Shown one piece after another: positions 19,894 to 31,370 of a DNA stretch of 43,604 bases. The notes beneath the pieces were generated by a model that saw only the letters and a list, made by a program, of their open reading frames with translations, had not been told where the DNA came from and did no database searches. How positions within the stretch are numbered: position 1 is the first letter of the stretch; each line of letters opens with the position of its first letter. This stretch comes from Rhizopus sp. PT2906 (Eukaryota > Mucoromycota > Mucoromycetes > Mucorales > Rhizopodaceae). The stretch is taken from contig JAMYHX010000373.1 in assembly GCA_025529335.1 (NCBI GenBank), positions 1 to 43,604 on the forward strand, written 5' to 3'. Made by a program: the position numbers and the translations under genes.

Positions 19894-21385
19894 CTTTCTC
19901 TTTCTTTCTTTAATTGTTTGATGTATACCTACAGAATTCTTTTCCCTTACACCATCTCTCTCTTTTTCCCCTGTAAAGTTCGTAATACACCTTTTCTCAA
20001 CACAGAGGTTATCAAAAATAGAAGTTGTCTTTACCTCAAAGCGTTTTTTATACGTGTGGTTACACCAATAAGAATTAAAATGTCGTTTTACATACCAATG
20101 AGTGCCACGGACTTACGGATTCATTAATGCACTATTTATATGTTTCTTATTTCTAAATTAGGAAAAAGAAAAAAAAAGATGTCATCCGATTGATTGGAAA
20201 AGATCTTTTCTAAATCCTGTTTCCCCTCCATTGCCAGTCAATATACCTTGCTACTTCTTGTCCAAATGATCGTCATCAATAGAAGCAATATACGGAATGA
20301 ACTATTGATAAATCATTGTTTAGCTGTATGCTCTTTTTCATATAAAACATCATTCACACTTTGGGTTGACTTGAAGATGATGTTGCTACTATTAGTTACT
20401 ATAGCTCCCGTCAGGCATATTTGCTTGATTCAGATATGTCATGCTTTGAACTACATCCACACATCAGCATCAGAATCAGTTTTTTCTTTACTTCAATATG
20501 AGCATTATCACTTAAACTTTCTCCTTTCCTTTGTTTCTGAGCAATAATTAACCGCATCTGTTTTCCAGAGAGACCTACTCTTGTAACATTTGAGGGTCTG
20601 CTTGAATAAAGCAATGTACAATAATGATTTAAAGATCACGAAAGAGGAGCCTCTCTCTTGTCATCATTAAGAGCTGCAAATAACTCATTGGATTAAACCA
20701 ATGAACAAATACACGCTGTCAGCTGTTTCTATGGACAATTGACGTTAAGACAAGACGCAAAGAAGAAAGAGGAGATTACCCCACACTTTGTCAGTTTATA
20801 TCCTCCCCCACATTACTCACCCAAAAAGTGAATGGCCTGATTTTTACGTATCAAGGAGAATACGATCCAATCTGAGAATAAGACCGCAGTTTAAAGGTCT
20901 ATAGCCACATTCTTGGTCTTTATTCTCATTTGCAGCAGTGTGTGATACGAAAGAACAGAAAGGTTTCCAACAACGGTTACACATGTTACTAAGCAAAGGG
21001 AAAACCATTCATGCGGTAACGAACTTGAGCCTTGCTTCATTACAAAAAAAAAAAAGATAACAGTAAAAGAAAAAAAAAAGAGTTTGTAGGTTGTGTGAGT
21101 ACGCTTATTAATAGTTAAAGAATGCAATTGTGTATTAGATCCTTGTCAAATAAAGTGTCAATAGTGTCACATGGTGATAGTATACGCATTGTTACAAAAA
21201 GAAGAATAATGAATTTATGCAGTTGGTAACTTAAAAATTAAAGCTGTTCTTGGCTTCTTTTTTTGGAGAGGAGAAACATGTTGAGAGCATGCTTCCAGAC
21301 ATTAGATTTGTTTCTAGTGTCTAATTTAGTCAATAATCAAGTATAATAAGAGGATGTGTGATATGTAAAAGAAACATTCTGAAAT
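19894..21385. other. Intergenic stretch, no gene recognised
   Basis: About 1.5 kb. ORFs at 19918-20127, 20194-20547 (plus) and 20411-20614, 20891-21127 (minus) lack recognisable motifs and overlap each other on opposite strands. A shared pyrimidine-rich tract follows the kinase stop. No RNA gene was recognised. Confidence 0.45.
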
Positions 21386-21626
21386 ATGAGTGTCCCTGAA
21401 GTGACGGATGTTGATGAGAGTTTAAGGCCAGTAGAACAACAGTAGTTGCAAGCATGAGGACACTTTTACTCTGTCCAATCAAAGAACATTCTTTGTCAAA
21501 AGCACAAAAATGACATGAAGCAACACCAGCTGTCTAAAAGTGGCACAGACAATCTTGTTTAAGAATAACTCAGAAGATTATATAGTACTTCCAAAAATTA
21601 TTGACACTGATGCCAAATTCTAGGGA
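21386..21626 (+). mobile_element. Probable mobile-element scar
   Basis: An ATG frame (MSVPEVTDVDESLRPVEQQ) closes after 19 codons. About 140 bases further on, the sequence TACTTCCAAAAATTATTGAC (from 21587) resembles the end of a Tc1-like element, but no partner end was found. The dispersed repeat copy B follows immediately. The cluster suggests element debris; the family is not established. Confidence 0.3.
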
Positions 21627-21680
21627 AACACTACACGCACCAGAAAATGCACCAGAAAATGCACCAGAAATCAGACTAAT
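21627..21680 (-). repeat. Dispersed repeat copy B with 12-bp units
   Basis: This is the inverted counterpart of 2391-2445. Read on the minus strand it gives three units of TGGTGCATTTTC with flanking ATTAG and TGTAGTGTT. A weaker similarity (GGTAGCG) extends beyond ATTAG in both copies. The units are cleaner here than in copy A. One frame encodes GAFSGAFSGACSV. Confidence 0.75.
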
Positions 21681-21816
21681 AATACGTACGCTACCTCTAG
21701 ATACTGCCTATGGTGTCTTCTAACAAAGCTTTTCACTGTTTAGTGTTCGCCTTTCATCTATTATCGTGTTTTATTAAGTCAAGTCATTGCATTTTTTTAA
21801 GAATGCATTAGTTTAC

Positions 21817-21865
21817 CTTCGAATCCTTCTAGTGCAAATTCAGTCAAATCAAACGTCTCAGACAT
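21817..21865 (-). pseudogene. Orphan first exon (MSETFDLTEF...)
   Basis: An ATG opens MSETFDLTEFALEGFE and runs into a good donor (G|GTAAAC). Acceptor-like sites further along lead into repeat copy B but give stop codons in phase. It looks like the 5' exon of a gene whose remainder was lost or overwritten. It is short enough to be chance. Confidence 0.25.
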
Positions 21866-22677
21866 AATGAAATTTACAGAAAAAAAGTAAAATAAAAAGG
21901 GTGAGGTCAGAGTATTAATTAAAGTACATGTAATAAAGTCAAATGCAAAATACGACGCACTGTACAACAAAGGGAATCTATATTCATTCCTACAACAATA
22001 TTAGTCATTTTATACAATACATGCTGTGTATATAAACGCCCTTGGATTCAATAGTATTTCATATATCTGAAGAATCAGTTGATATTTTGACTTAGGAATG
22101 GTTTAGATGTCAACGATAACTTCCAACAATATCTCTTTTGTGTAAAACTATACACTACAATAATATACGTCACGCTGTAGTACAGACTCCCTTATACAGT
22201 ATATTTACTCTTTGAATACTCTTTTTAAGTGAATATCAGTGCTAAAATACGATAGACGGGCGCCTAATTGTCATTGTGTATCAATCCCTTATCTTAATCT
22301 TTATATAATTGTCCAAAGAGGACCAGATCGGGAGCATGTTTGATGCTTGTTTGTGCACTTGAGATTCAAAAAAGAAAAATGGAATATTCTACATGTTTAA
22401 GTTTAGGAACAGGATAGAAATAGAAGCAGCATAGATTAATGAGGAAAGAGTTGATTATTCAGGTAACATGTTGCGATTACTATAATGCCATGTACTACAA
22501 GTAAAAGTATCCTTATCTTCTCCTTTTTTTTGTAATCAAAAGAAATAACAATCCTTTAGCTACAGAGAACTGAAAGTCATTAAACGTATCCGTTATATGA
22601 TAGCAATCATACTGGTAAATACCTTAACAACGAACCACTTCTCTCTCTATTTGATAATTCAAGCACATCTTGAACGA
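21866..22677. other. Intergenic stretch before Fanzor relic
   Basis: AT-rich, with no gene recognised. The last 100 bases probably include the lost 5' part of the Fanzor-like gene, whose frame is closed by a TAA at 22678-22680. No serine recombinase or clear element end was seen. Confidence 0.4.
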
Positions 22678-22680
22678 TAA

Positions 22681-24088
22681 AGTGATACCAGCTTTGGCCA
22701 GCAGGGGCTTTATTATGATATCAAGCGTAACCCTGTCAACCACTTTAAGGCCTTCTATCAGCTTTCTCGTCTCTTTGAACGTCTTTGTTTGCCCATCATC
22801 AACTGTTTTCCTCTCCGGCGCTCATGGTCTCCATGTTACGTTACCATCGACAGCAAGATTCTCTGCCAAAACATCCTGGAAATTCGATAGTCTAATGCTG
22901 TCGATAAACTGGACTACTGGGCCCGAGTTATCGACCTTGATTCAAAAGCCCTCAAGCCGCAAGAAAGTGGACAACTTAGATTCCGTGGTACTATTCAAAC
23001 TGATGGTGTTGGTGTCACGGTTCTCAAGAAGGGGTTTAACAGGCAAACAAGATACACGGCAAGGTTCACAGTAGAGTGTGAAGCTACCTCCTACATCACC
23101 GATCTAACTCGTCGAAATCATCAAGAGATTTCTGGTCGATGCGTCGGTGTGGACCCAGGAAGAAGAGATATGTTGTATTGTGTACATGAAAACTCTACAC
23201 CAGAGTAACCAGTGCAATTTCGGTACACTAAACAACAGCAAGACAAGACGTGGAAAACCAAAAGGTATCGTCGAATCTTGCAAGATCTCAAAGCCCAGGA
23301 TCCTGATGTTGTTCAAGCTGAGCAAGCCCTTTCTCAACAGCCAAGCAGCGCCATATCCGTAAAAGATTTTGGCCACTTCCTTCATGCCAGATCTGAACAG
23401 TCTGCTGTTCTCAGTCGATTCTATGGACATACCATCACAAACCATGATAATGGATACCCCCTCTTTCGCAAGATCCGTCTTTCAGCGTACTTCAACAAAC
23501 AACGCGCCGAACAAAAACTTATTCAAGACTTACGCGCCAAGTTTGGAGAAGACGCCGTGTTTGTGATGGGAAACTGGTCCGCTCCCCATGCTAGGTATCA
23601 TGAGCCCATCCGTGGCCTTGGTTTCCGAAGACTTTTCAAGAAACATGGGTTCCAAGTCTTTCTTATAGATGAGTACAAGACCAGTAGGTGCTGTCCAACC
23701 TGCCACAACGAAAGCCTCCACACGTTCCGTCGTGTTCCAAATCCACGACCGTATCAACGTGAGCGATATCCTACGGTTATCTGCCATGGTCTTTTAAGGT
23801 AATAATACATGAACCACTTGGATGACTTTATACTGATTGAACATTGCTTGTAGATGCACCAATCCATACTGTAGACCCGCCATGGCAGCACCAGATAGAT
23901 ATCGCTTATGGAACAGGGATGTTGCTGCTTGCCTCAACTACATGCACATCCTTCGTGGGCTTCGACGTAATGGCATGGTTCCTGATAGGTTTCGCCGGGT
24001 TGCTGTTGCTCCTACAAGACGTCGAAGAAGAGTGGACGATCAGGGGCAACCAAGAACTAGAATACGCATAGACAGTTCTCTGCCCTAG
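22681..24088 (+). pseudogene. TnpB/Fanzor-like RuvC nuclease (OrfB zinc-ribbon), inactivated, with intron
   Basis: One continuous frame from 22681 is cut by two in-frame stops (TAG 22888-22890, TAA 23206-23208), plus a TAA at 22678 at its left end. It then splices at 23799-23853 (55-nt GT-AG intron) and ends at TAG 24086-24088. Visible domains, in order: wedge/REC-like FRGTIQTDGVGVTVLKK; RuvC-I VGVDPGRRD (Asp codon 23152-23154); strand VFVMGNWSAP at the RuvC-II position, without the expected Glu; LIDEYKTS with Glu 33 residues later; zinc ribbon CCPTC ... CTNPYC; RuvC-III WNRDVAACLNY (Asp codon 23918-23920). The intron falls just before the third zinc Cys. Intact relatives are RNA-guided DNA nucleases of eukaryotic mobile elements. 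The tail is Arg-rich. No guide RNA could be assigned. The RuvC-II remark is interpretation. Confidence 0.82.
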
Positions 24089-25711
24089 TTATCGCTAGGA
24101 CACATCTAGATGCCTTCGGGGTAAGTTATATATAATAATAATAATAATAATTTTCTTACATAACTAACTGTATAACTCTTTATATTCTCTCTCCTTGGTA
24201 CTTATTATTCTCATTTGTATGTTGTCTCCTTTTGCACGCATTTTATTTTTAACCTTCGCGTCGATACTTTTTTTTAATTTGCGTCAATTATTTTTTTCAT
24301 ACATGTCATAGCTTCTGTATTTGTATTATAGGTAAAAATGGGTTGACTATTTTTTTACTGTATATGGAATATATATATATAGAACTCTCATATCTTCTGC
24401 TTTGATTCTCTTTTTCTTTTTCTTTTCCTTGGGGGGAAAACCTTTATTCTTTTTTTTTTCGATAATTAGAAAAAGTAAGCTTGTAATATATTCTTCATGT
24501 TTTATAAATATGTATTAACCAAAATAAAGCTATCTATATTGTCTTGAAAACTAGAATAATTAATTTCTAAATCGAGTTGTTCCCGCCAAATATTTCATAT
24601 GTTCCATATCGTGATTCGCTTTCTAATCTGAGATCAAATTTTAGCCTAATTAGTAATGAAAGCTTGTAAACAACATTAAATAGGGGGGACCCTAAGAACT
24701 ATGAATCTGATATATTGATATATAATCTCTGGTCATGAACTTTATCCTGAGCACAGATAAAAAAGATGCGTATTAAGTTTTTTTTTTTTTTTTTTTTGCT
24801 TACAAAGATGGCCATTTTAGTAAGAAAAAATGGTTCTTTTTCTAGAAGTTACAAAATTATGCTTTTTCTTCGTTATTTTAACAAAAAAGAAGAAACGAGC
24901 ACTTTCTTTATGTTAAACAGCCCAAAAGGAACAAAAAAAAGGAAAACGTGACTAGACAAACTTTTTTTTTTTTTTTTTATTTTTCTCATACGAATTGAAA
25001 TCCTTATACATATAAACAAACAGATCTGCACCCATTTCTTGGTTCCCCAATATTTAGATTTGGCTCGATGGCTGCCACCATTTATGGAAGTCGTCGATTT
25101 TTATCAAAGATTCTCCCTCTTTTTATACAAGTAAAAGGGAAGTCAACAAGACTTCTAAAATAGCATTCTTTTTTTTTTTGAGTTATTGCTTATGTAAAAT
25201 GAGCTTGGCTTTTAAACAAGGGGAATGTTAAACAAGATCATGACCGATGTACTGCACTTGATTGATCGAACCAGACGCAGGTTCCTTTCCGATGGTTTGA
25301 CCATCTTTACTAAATTGGACTTATCGGAAGTATCTTTTCTTGAATAAATATACGATCTGAAATGATCCTCTCTTTCTGTCTAAGCTATAGTCAAAAATAT
25401 ATACATCTCTGTGTTATTGAGTACATGAATGTGCCCTTGATAACCCATGTTGACTCATATGATAATTCTCCGTATTTTCTCTTTTAACAGAAGTATATTT
25501 GTTTTCCCTATTTAGTAGATGTTTTGAACCATTTCATTATGTAGATTGAGCCTCATTGAATTTCATTATGCTCAAGTCAATCAAGATTACTTGTCTGTTG
25601 TACAAAAAGCTTATTTCTTGTGATTTCTCCTACAAGAATTCGAGCAGACAGAATATTATATATATATAAAAGCTTCTTTTTCTTTTTCTTTTCTTTTTTT
25701 TGATAGAATAA
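24089..25711. other. AT-rich intergenic stretch with possible RT scrap
   Basis: About 1.6 kb. An (ATA)n run lies near 24130-24152 and several poly-T tracts follow. A 35-codon ORF at 25240-25347 contains TIFTKLDLSE, which recalls the FTKLDL motif of Ty3/gypsy reverse transcriptases; this is weak. A pyrimidine-rich leader (25675-25700) precedes the zinc-finger gene. Anything downstream of the Fanzor frame that might be an element end or guide RNA would be in the first few hundred bases, but I see no distinctive structure. Confidence 0.4.
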
Positions 25712-26546
25712 ATGTCAAGACAAGCAATTACTCAGCCGTTTCACTCAGATTATTATAACTCCAGCCCACACTTCTCAGCTTCGAGTTCACCTTCCTTATC
25801 CACATCTGCCTCGGTGAATTCTGATCTTAATAGAAAAGATTCAAAGCGAAACAACAAGAAGCAATACCCGTGTGACAAGTGCTCTAAAATATTTAACCGT
25901 CCAAGTGCATTAACCACCCATTCTTACACACATACTGGTGAGAAACCTTTCCAGTGTCAAAGGTATATAAAAAAAAAAGCAAATAAAAAAAAGCGTGTAG
26001 TATGATATGATATTTGACACGTTTCAATTTAGCAAAGGATGTGGTCGTCGATTCTCGGTGCTATCTAATCTTCGACGACATTTGAAGGTGCATCAAAAGT
26101 TGACGGATTCATGCAAACTATCTTCGGTAGCCAGACTACGTTTTGTAAGGCAATTGATTGAACGAAGTGAGACAATGTTGGCACCAAGACAAGACAAAAT
26201 TGAACCAAAGTACCCCCTTCTTCCTCAATTACAACTTCCACAGCCCCCGTCTCCTTCCACACCTATGTCGTGGCATAATTTTCGTCCTGCTACATTCGAA
26301 TGTCACCATTGTATGGCTCTACCTTCTCTGGGACTACATGAACATAATCATTACTTACAACCAGACAATTGTTTTATGTATGCTGAAAACCAATTGAATC
26401 CTTTATGCTTAGTGACAGATATAGTAAAAAGAAGGGCTCCTTCATATACCCCATATTGTCATCACGAATATTATTCTGATATTTCAACATCTAGCAACCA
26501 TCAGCAGACTGGAGACACATCTATCCCATTTACATATTCATCTTGA
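25712..26546 (+). CDS. C2H2 zinc-finger transcription factor (two fingers)
   Basis: Two exons (25712-25962, 26033-26546) give 254 aa. Finger 1 (residues about 53-73) is CDKC-x12-HSYTH, linked by TGEKPF to finger 2, CQSKGC-x12-HLKVH. The intron cuts finger 2 after CQ, so the fingers are complete only in the spliced product. The N-terminal 45 residues are Ser-rich. The C-terminal half is Pro/His/Tyr-rich with CHHC-like clusters but no further canonical finger. It resembles small fungal regulators with paired fingers; target genes unknown. The gene is intact although its neighbours on both sides are element relics. The start is the first ATG after a CT-rich leader. Confidence 0.88.
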
Positions 26547-27957
26547 TCACTCTCCCCCTTTGAATATATATATATGCTAATTCTTACATCTTCCCCCTCT
26601 CTTTCTCTTTCATTTAATCATTAATAATAATAATATAATAATATTTATTTACGCTGTTATTTATGCGTTATGTTTTTTTTTCTTCTTTTTCTTTATTTTA
26701 TATCGGCTCCTTTCTTTGATCAACATTAAATGTACATGCAACTATAAGAATAAAATCATGTTATTTTGACCAAATCTCGAAAACAGTACTCTTTTTTAAA
26801 AAAATAATGTCGTGTGCCTGATTTGTTTTGTTTGACAAAAAGACATTCTTTATTCTAAACGCTCTTTTTTTCTTCCAGAAAAGGCTTACTTTCCAAATAA
26901 GGAGATTAGGGTTTCCTTTATTGACAAGTGTCAGTTCTCAGCTGTTGTACAACATAAATCCAAGTCCCCTCTTCTTTGATAAAAAAGAAGACAATATAAA
27001 ACAACCAAAAACTCACACATTTAAACAAATAAGATAGTAAATGATAATACTACAGGTTCATTTTATTATTTAATGTGCGTATCATGTTGACAAATATCTC
27101 GATATAATTGGAATCTTTTAAAAAGAAGCAATTCAGAATATTTAAAACCCTGTACGATTCATGCATTCACTGTGAATTATGCAGCTTCTTTTATATACAT
27201 TGATGATAGTCTAACGAGTCTATGGATTATGTGTCACCTTATGGTCCCCCCCTTTTTTTTTTAGCACAGTTAATTCTTGGAGTAACACAATGTTCTATTT
27301 AAAACTACCTTGGCCATCATGATGCTAATTTTATGCACTTCACTACTGTGCACTGAAACATCGGTTTATACATATTAAACCTTTTTCGTTTTCATTGTTA
27401 ATACACTCTGTCACTAAATAAGCTCTTTATGACCAACTATAAACAATATATATATTACTTGAACGTCATCGTATTGCTGATATGAGCATCTTGTATAATT
27501 GCTACAAAATATATAATTCTTTTTTATTATCAGTTGTCTCAAAGACCATACATCAAGGAGAAAAGCAAATAAACTCATTAGAGTTAAGAGTCATTTTTTT
27601 CTTCTTCAGAGTTTTATTATGTTTTGGATGAACTTTTATCTTTTATGCTTGTTTTCGGGTATGATTACAAACCTTTTCATCCATTGTGTAGTCGTCCTTT
27701 GTATGACTGGAAATCATACTCCTTCCAATCGATGGATTATTCTGCTTTGACAATTTCAATGACTATAGTTCAAAATACTTTGGCTTATTCATGAGGATGA
27801 AGTGAAATTTAGATCTCAGTTGTCCAAGTTTCCTGTCTGAAAGATATTAGTAAGAATATTGCATCTCTAGGTTTCAATGGCTAGCTTTGAACCTTTTGTT
27901 GCTGTTTGAGTTGTAAAGGCAGCAATAGCTATGTGCAATGATGTGTCCGTTTGAGAA
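26547..27957. other. AT-rich intergenic stretch
   Basis: About 1.4 kb with (AAT)n-type simple repeats near 26624-26650. The ORF at 26828-27037 has no recognised motif. Nothing else stands out. Confidence 0.45.
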
Positions 27958-28215
27958 TCAAAAGACAAAGAGTCCCTTTGCACAAAACGGCTTTACATTT
28001 TCATTGTGAGTCTCAACCACTATTTCAACAGTAATCAGGTGTTGTTGCCCTAACTGTAGCTTTGATGTTTGGCAATGTTTTAGCAAAACCCTAATAGCAC
28101 CACAACGTAGACCTTTAGGCTTGACAATGTGTCGCTTTTTGTTGTCTTGATTCGCAACTTTTATTGTCGTGCTTTGACATGGTGCTAATCGTGGTTGATG
28201 GTAAACTCTTTTCAA
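27958..28215 (-). CDS. Unassigned ORF (85 aa), possibly a decayed gene
   Basis: An ATG frame with a basic start (YHQPRLAPCQSTTIKVANQ) and mixed composition. Immediately after its stop, another frame (SFDSQTDTSLHIAIAAFTTQ) continues protein-like for about 30 codons, which suggests a frameshifted longer gene. No family was recognised. It lies in an element-rich interval, so an element origin is possible. Confidence 0.25.
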   Translation of the reverse strand: MKRVYHQPRLAPCQSTTIKVANQDNKKRHIVKPKGLRCGAIRVLLKHCQTSKLQLGQQHLITVEIVVETHNENVKPFCAKGLFVF

Positions 28216-28531
28216 ACTCGAAGCAAGTAATGTGTATGTGGTGTTGAAAAAAAAAGCTTTTCCCTCATCCTAAAGAAGTACTACATGGTGGTGAAGGAAT
28301 TAGAAATAAAGAAGAAAGCAAAATTATAGTGCGTAAAGTTATACTAGAAATTTTTTAAACCTAATAGAAATTCTTGGTAAGCAGTAAAATTTCTTAATAA
28401 GCACTTCACAAATACAATAGAAAAAGGTTCAGAAATATATTGAGATTCTTGTGCTACCTAGTGAGTTATCGAGAATTAACCAAGATCCCCAAAACTTATA
28501 GTAAACTTAGTCTGTAAGCAATCTTGATCGT
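28216..28531. other. Short spacer
   Basis: AT-rich with no recognised features. The expected N-terminal part of the following membrane-protein fragment is not seen here. Confidence 0.4.
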
Positions 28532-28884
28532 GTCTTTCTTGCAAGTTTTATCCTTTATTGGATTGTAATTGGTCTCACGCTTGTTGCATTTCCTATTGCT
28601 TCATGGAGCAACGTAGCCCCGATCCAGATTTCTGTGCATCTCTCATGATATTTACTGCCTTTGCAATCCAAATGATCGTGTTTATTATTCTATTAGTGAT
28701 TTCTATTTGTGGTATAAATGAAGCCAAAGCCGCTAGTGGTTCAGTGGATGGTTCACTGGGTCCATCCATATGGATGACTCTAGATGCATTTGCTGCCTTA
28801 TTGATATCTTCCATCAGTTATTATTTCCAATGTATTTGTGGATCAAATCATTATCGTGCAGTTGGAAAAGTTTTATCTATCTAG
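28532..28884 (+). pseudogene. Multi-span membrane protein fragment with frameshift
   Basis: One frame (from 28532) gives a transmembrane segment ASFILYWIVIGLTLVAFPIA and ASWSNVAPIQ. A second frame, closed at TAG 28882-28884, gives two more (IFTAFAIQMIVFIILLVISI and IWMTLDAFAALLISSISYYF). A shift around 28620-28650 separates them. The pattern of short spans with small loops suggests a tetraspan/SUR7- or MARVEL-like protein, but the family is not certain. The N-terminal span is missing. A LINE begins about 20 bases downstream, so insertion may have accompanied its loss. Confidence 0.5.
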
Positions 28885-28904
28885 CTGTGGCTAAGAAGTG
28901 TGTA

Positions 28905-31370
28905 TACATGTCCCTATAATCTCGCTTAACTGTCGAGGTCTTAAAAAAATCTTCCCTCTAAGAAGAAAGTCATTTGCCCGTTATATTCGTTCCTTAGAAA
29001 CCGACATCATAGCCTTATAAGAAACTCATGCCGATTCCTTCGACCTTCATTCTCAATTTGAATTATGCCTTCAGACTTACTCAGCCACATGAACTCGTCG
29101 TTGTGGTCTAATCTCTTTTAATCGTCAGCTAGTGATTGAGCCACAATGGTCGCTTTGTTGACGGACGGCACCTCGTTGTTCAAGTCACAGATTTATCAGG
29201 AGCGTACGGCCCTCTTCTTATTTACGTCCTCTATGGTCCTGCGCATCCCCCAGATCGCCCCGCTTTCTTTCACTCAACTACATGCTACGCTTTGATGATG
29301 CATCTTCACAACGTGCTGTTCTGCTAGGAGATTTTAACCACACTATCCATCTTCCTATGACACACCAGTTACTTCAACCTTGGAAAGAATGACTGCATTC
29401 ATTCTGGCGAGACACCTTTCTCAGCGATCCCAATCAACACTATCTGCCTACCTTTGGTACTATCTCAACAATCGACTTAATCCTGGGTGACAAACGATCT
29501 GCAACAGCTCACTTATGTCAAAGGCTGCGATCATTCAGCACTCACGATCTGTCTCTCACTATGGGTTCTGTGAAAATGGGTCCTGGCATATAGCGCTACA
29601 ACCCCTTTTTAATGGGTAATCGTAAATTTCGCTCGGAACTAACTGCTTCTTGCTCCAGTGCTGAAAGACATTTGCCTGCTGGTGATGCTCTTCAGCGATG
29701 GGACCACTTCAAAGTGGTTCATAAGAGTTTCATACAATCTTTCTCAAACAAACAGCAGGCCAGTCATCGCCATACCGCTAACTCTCTTCAACGACGCCGA
29801 CAACAGCTTCTGCAAAGAACAATAGACCCCTCAATATCAGATGCGATTGCTGCTGTAGAGTCTGAGCTGGACAAACACTACCAAGATTAGCTTTGAGATC
29901 TGGACATAAGGGGTGCGAGCTAGGGGAACGCTCTAATGCCTATTTTTATAAATGTCTAAAAGACCCGCTAACAGCAACAGGCAATATCCAAATTGGCTGC
30001 AGACGACGGTACTATATTATCGACGCCAGAGGAACTGACCAACTGTGCAAAAGGTTTTCTATAGCAAACTCTACTCTACCGAACAAGCATCCCCCTCAAG
30101 CAACTGATTTTCTGTTATCCCATGCAATGGTTAACCAATTCATCAATTCCAAATCCTTTCTGAAGGTCAGCTTTGACACTTGTCGACGCCCGCGAAAGGA
30201 GGGCGTCTTAGCGGTTATGAATCCAGCTACCCAACTTCATGCACTTCAGCTACGTTAGCCCCGACTACTTCTCCAGCCTGACACGGAATCAATTTACAGC
30301 CATTCTTTCGCCCTACAAGCGTTACAATACTGCTTATGTAGCTTCTCTGGTAGTCTCAGTCCTATTCTGCCTTTGACCTTCGCAGAATTACGTTCGCCAG
30401 ATGTAAAAGTAATGGGTTGTTGCAAGCTCCTATTTCAAGTAATAGACATACTGGATTTCTCTATTAACTGGAAGACGTTGAATATATCGTTGGTCTTTGA
30501 GATTCCGGTTTCGCGGATATACCTCGATTTACCGACTTGGAGCAGTCGTGGTCGCCGAACACAACTGCTTGCGACAAAGACCTCATTTATCGAATACGAG
30601 GTTTAAACATCGAGTAAACCAATTCCATTCTTTGTTAGCAGATGGTCAGAGCCCAGTACGCTCCTCCATTGCAACCTTATTCACACCGCACAACCTCAGG
30701 ACAGACAGCCAATTCCAGTATACGCTTTATCGAATGCCTCAGGCTAATTTTGAAGATCTGCTGACGGCAGAGCTGCCAAGGGGCCATGGATTTCCAGCAC
30801 ATAACACTCAAACTATTCCGGATTCCACAGCTACTTCCCATTGATGCCTTACCAGCCTACTATCCGCGTGGCCCTGCTACGGCATGACGCACTTTCTGGT
30901 TATCTCCCTTCCCACACCAGGCGTACACCGTGCTCTGGAGATATTACCATCGCAAATTACCAACATGCCAGCGTCTCCACCAGCTTTGTCCGGATCGATA
31001 TTTGGATCCTTACTACCTTCTATGTGGAGGTGTCGGATACGATGAGCACTTTTTATGGCTTTGTATGCTCAAAAAAGAAACCTGGTCACGCATTGCAAAT
31101 CGCTTTTTACAACCTGCTTCGAGACTTACTTATGAATCTCTGGCCTTACGCTCGTCTACACCTATACAAGTGCTTTCGGGATTACGTGTTGATGGCCAAA
31201 CAATAATTGCCTGCACGGTCTGGGCTATCTAGCGATGTCATTGGCGTTTTGTATTTGATGGTCGTGCCTTCTGGCCCGATGAAGCTGCTGCAGGAGCAAC
31301 ACAAGCAATTAAACGAATACATGATGAAAATGCCTATAGAGAGCGCTTAAAATCATCTCGCTCAGGTTAA
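28905..31370 (+). mobile_element. Degenerate non-LTR retrotransposon (LINE), RT region mostly deleted
   Basis: The endonuclease (APE/EEP) domain is readable across stops: IISLNCRGLKK at 28917, ETHADSF near 29016, AVLLGDFNHTIH near 29310, TIDLILGD near 29470 and STHDLSL near 29530. A linker follows (29612-29890 and on, GERSNAYFYKCLKDPL). The reverse transcriptase core, including the catalytic YxDD box, is not seen: only about 1 kb separates the linker from the C-terminus. The C-terminal zf-RVT-like block (WRYYHRKLPTCQRLHQLCP, DEHFLWLCML) and end VFDGRAFWPDEAAAG run to TAA 31368. Many frameshifts and stops make it dead. Confidence 0.82.

Noticed and set aside
20194..20547. 117-codon ORF downstream of the MAP kinase
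   Set aside because: Leu/Ile/Ser-rich, no motif, and overlapped by an equally open frame on the other strand; looks like chance.
26065..26262. 65-codon minus-strand ORF
   Set aside because: Antisense to the zinc-finger protein's second exon.
27958..28215. Minus-strand ORF as a second Fanzor-type zinc ribbon
   Set aside because: It has scattered Cys/His but no CxxC pairs or RuvC-III motif in order, so there is no support.
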